Shown: one piece after another, positions 11,754 to 13,325 of the stretch
How positions within the stretch are numbered: position 1 is the stretch's first letter
Layout of the letters: each line of letters begins with the position of its first letter
Assembly (NCBI GenBank): GCA_902462035.1
Contig: CABQAC010000026.1
Location: 1-13,325, forward strand
DNA length: 13,325 bases
Source of the DNA: an uncultured Eubacteriales bacterium
GTDB lineage: Bacteria; Bacillota; Clostridia; Oscillospirales; Acutalibacteraceae
Reading direction: 5' to 3'
Notes under the pieces: generated by a model
The model's database searches: none
The model's input: the letters and a program-made list of their open reading frames with translations, nothing else
What the model was told of the DNA's origin: nothing
Translations under genes and position numbers: made by a program

Positions 11754-13325
11754 ATGAAAGCAGTCATCTACGCCCGCTATTCCTCCGACAACCAGCGTGA
11801 AGAATCTATCGAGGGTCAGATCCGCGAGTGTACCGCTTTTGCCGAGAAGAACGGTATCACCATCCTGCGGCACTACATAGACCGGGCTTTCTCTGCCAAG
11901 ACCGACAATCGCCCTGAGTTCCAGAACATGATTAAGGACAGCGGCAAACGACTCTTTGACATGGTAATTGTCTGGAAGCTGGATAGGTTCGCCCGCAACC
12001 GCTATGACAGCGCAAGATATAAAGCAGGCCTGAAAAAGAATAGCGTCAAAGTGATATCCGCTACCGAAATTATTTCCGAGGGTGCGGAGGGTATCATTCT
12101 GGAATCTGTTCTTGAAGGTTATGCGGAATACTATTCCGCCGATTTATCCGAGAAAGTGATTCGCGGTATGACCGACAATGCTCTTAAATGCAAATACAAC
12201 GGCGGCACCCTGCCCATCGGCTACACCATTGACAATGAGCAGCATTTTCAAATCGACCCGCTGACAGCTCCGTTTATTCTGGAAACCTTCAAAAAATACG
12301 ATGAGGGCTGGACAATACACTCCATCCGAGAATGGCTCAATGAGCAGGGGCTAAAAAATACACGCGGGCAGAAGATGAGCTATAACAGCGTGGGGCATTT
12401 ACTCCATAACCGGCGCTATATCGGCGAGTACAGCTATCGTGATACCGTCATCCCTGACGGCATCCCTGCCATCGTTCCCCAAGACCTGTTTGACAGGGTA
12501 CAGGAGAAGTTAGAGAAGAACAAAAAAGCCCCAGCCAGACATAAGGCCGAGGACGATTACTTGCTAACTACCAAACTGTTTTGCGGGTACTGCGGAGCTT
12601 ATCTCTGCGGTGAGAGCGGCACCAGCCGGACAGGTGTTGTTCACCATTACTACAAGTGCGTATCCGTCAAGAAAAAGCGTACCGAGTGCCACAAAAAATC
12701 TGTGCGCAAGGAATGGATAGAAAATTTGGTGGTCAACGAAACTATGAAGATGGTGATGGATGATAAGGCAGTAGAAGCCATTGTGTCCATGCTGATGGAC
12801 TTGCAGGACAGAGAGAATGTGAATTTGCCACTGTACGAACAGCAGCTAAAAGAAGCGGAGCTGGGCATCAACAATCTGCTCAACGCTATCCAGCAGGGCA
12901 TCCTCACCAAGTCCACAAAAGGACGGCTGGAGGAATTGGAGGCCGTCAAGGAGGATTTGGAAACGAAAATCGCCTGCGAGAAGCTGGCAAAGCCCAAAGT
13001 CAGCGCCGAGTTCATGACCTTTTGGCTGCACCGTTTTCGTAAGCTGGATGTGCGGCAGAAGTCCCACAGAAAGATGTTGATCGACACCTTTATCAACGCC
13101 ATATTCCTGTACGATGACAAGATGGTGATTACCTTCAACTACAAAGAGGGAACAAGCACCATTACATTCGACGATCTCAAATCAGCGGTGTATAATACCA
13201 CCAACGGCGGTTCGGATTTGGATTGCTTAACTGCACCACGTCGGAACGAGTTACGCTCGTTCCGATTTTTTTATTTCATAAAAAATCAGTCACCCGCTCC
13301 ACTGTTCCTCCTCTCCGCGAAAGGT
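11754..13325 (+). CDS. Large serine recombinase, open at the window edge (partial)
   Basis: The start at ATG 11754 follows a GAGAGG/GGTGAAAG purine stretch, 15 nt after the preceding stop. The N-terminal catalytic domain shows YARYSSDNQ with R8 and the probable nucleophile S10, then VWKLDRFARNRYDSA. The recombinase domain follows (GYTIDNEQHFQIDP, then LHNRRYIGEY), then a zinc ribbon with C277/C280 and C302/C312, and a coiled coil at about 355-425. These large resolvase/integrase proteins integrate and excise clostridial elements between short att sites, usually with the gene at one element end. Family homology runs to about FNYKEGT (codon ~466). The frame then stays open for another ~58 codons to the last base, passing through an intrinsic terminator at 13241-13272. 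The true C-terminus is not in the window. Confidence 0.93.
   Translation, partial: MKAVIYARYSSDNQREESIEGQIRECTAFAEKNGITILRHYIDRAFSAKTDNRPEFQNMIKDSGKRLFDMVIVWKLDRFARNRYDSARYKAGLKKNSVKVISATEIISEGAEGIILESVLEGYAEYYSADLSEKVIRGMTDNALKCKYNGGTLPIGYTIDNEQHFQIDPLTAPFILETFKKYDEGWTIHSIREWLNEQGLKNTRGQKMSYNSVGHLLHNRRYIGEYSYRDTVIPDGIPAIVPQDLFDRVQEKLEKNKKAPARHKAEDDYLLTTKLFCGYCGAYLCGESGTSRTGVVHHYYKCVSVKKKRTECHKKSVRKEWIENLVVNETMKMVMDDKAVEAIVSMLMDLQDRENVNLPLYEQQLKEAELGINNLLNAIQQGILTKSTKGRLEELEAVKEDLETKIACEKLAKPKVSAEFMTFWLHRFRKLDVRQKSHRKMLIDTFINAIFLYDDKMVITFNYKEGTSTITFDDLKSAVYNTTNGGSDLDCLTAPRRNELRSFRFFYFIKNQSPAPLFLLSAKG
13241..13272 (+). terminator. Intrinsic terminator inside the open 3' part of the recombinase frame
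   Basis: TCGGAACGAG (13241-13250), loop TTACG, CTCGTTCCGA (13256-13265), then seven T's (13266-13272): a perfect 10-bp stem with a U-tract. It lies in a frame that has no stop codon before it, which is unusual. Confidence 0.82.

Overview
The window looks like a piece of a Clostridia (Firmicutes) chromosome, probably a gut anaerobe, carrying a mobile or formerly mobile insertion. The first ~2.1 kb are clearly GC-rich and hold ordinary chromosomal genes. From about 2.37 kb onward the composition falls towards average or AT-rich, and the content changes to genes typical of clostridial integrative elements. The organism call is inferred from protein family style, Shine-Dalgarno use and composition only.

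Layout. (1) 1-2137, chromosomal: the 3' end of a membrane protein with a DUF4129-like tail, then a 518-residue MetH-like homocysteine methyltransferase with its own promoter and a strong leader hairpin. (2) 2186-2368: a complete tRNA-Leu(TAA) with promoter and terminator. (3) 2385-3929, left end of the element: a short reading-frame relic, a DUF6061-like protein (+), and on the minus strand a 63-residue protein, a small sigma-70-like factor and a long leader with a 23-codon peptide. (4) 3934-9508, a compact minus-strand cluster. Transcription order is MarR regulator, short MutS2-like ATPase, RsmD-like rRNA methyltransferase, MATE transporter, cytidylate-kinase-like protein, YitT membrane protein and a Cys-rich KTR zinc ribbon. 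(5) 9509-10030: no intact gene, but a 19-bp perfect inverted repeat, 15-bp tandem repeats and scraps that resemble the ends of mobilisation and replication genes. (6) 10029-13325, right end: an XRE regulator, an AT-rich 416-residue protein with a HEPN-like R-x4-H motif, and a large serine recombinase still open at the window edge.

How the genes may work together. The minus-strand cluster is the most interesting part. The marR promoter (TTGACA-17-TAAAAT) has two copies of a pseudopalindrome, one between -35 and -10 and one just after the expected start of transcription. Two better copies of the same 12-bp core lie directly upstream of the MATE gene. This predicts one MarR protein controlling both its own MutS2-like/RsmD-like operon and the MATE operon. 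MutS2 is known as a ribosome-associated, collision-responsive ATPase, and RsmD methylates 16S rRNA. An efflux pump, a small-molecule-kinase-like protein and these two ribosome-linked proteins under one drug-sensing type of repressor suggest a mobile response to a translation-targeting compound. That function is inference. At the right end the AT-rich HEPN-like gene sits between xre and the recombinase, the position expected of exchangeable defence-type cargo. No conjugation genes are present, and the scraps at 9.7-10.0 kb suggest the conjugation/replication core was deleted.
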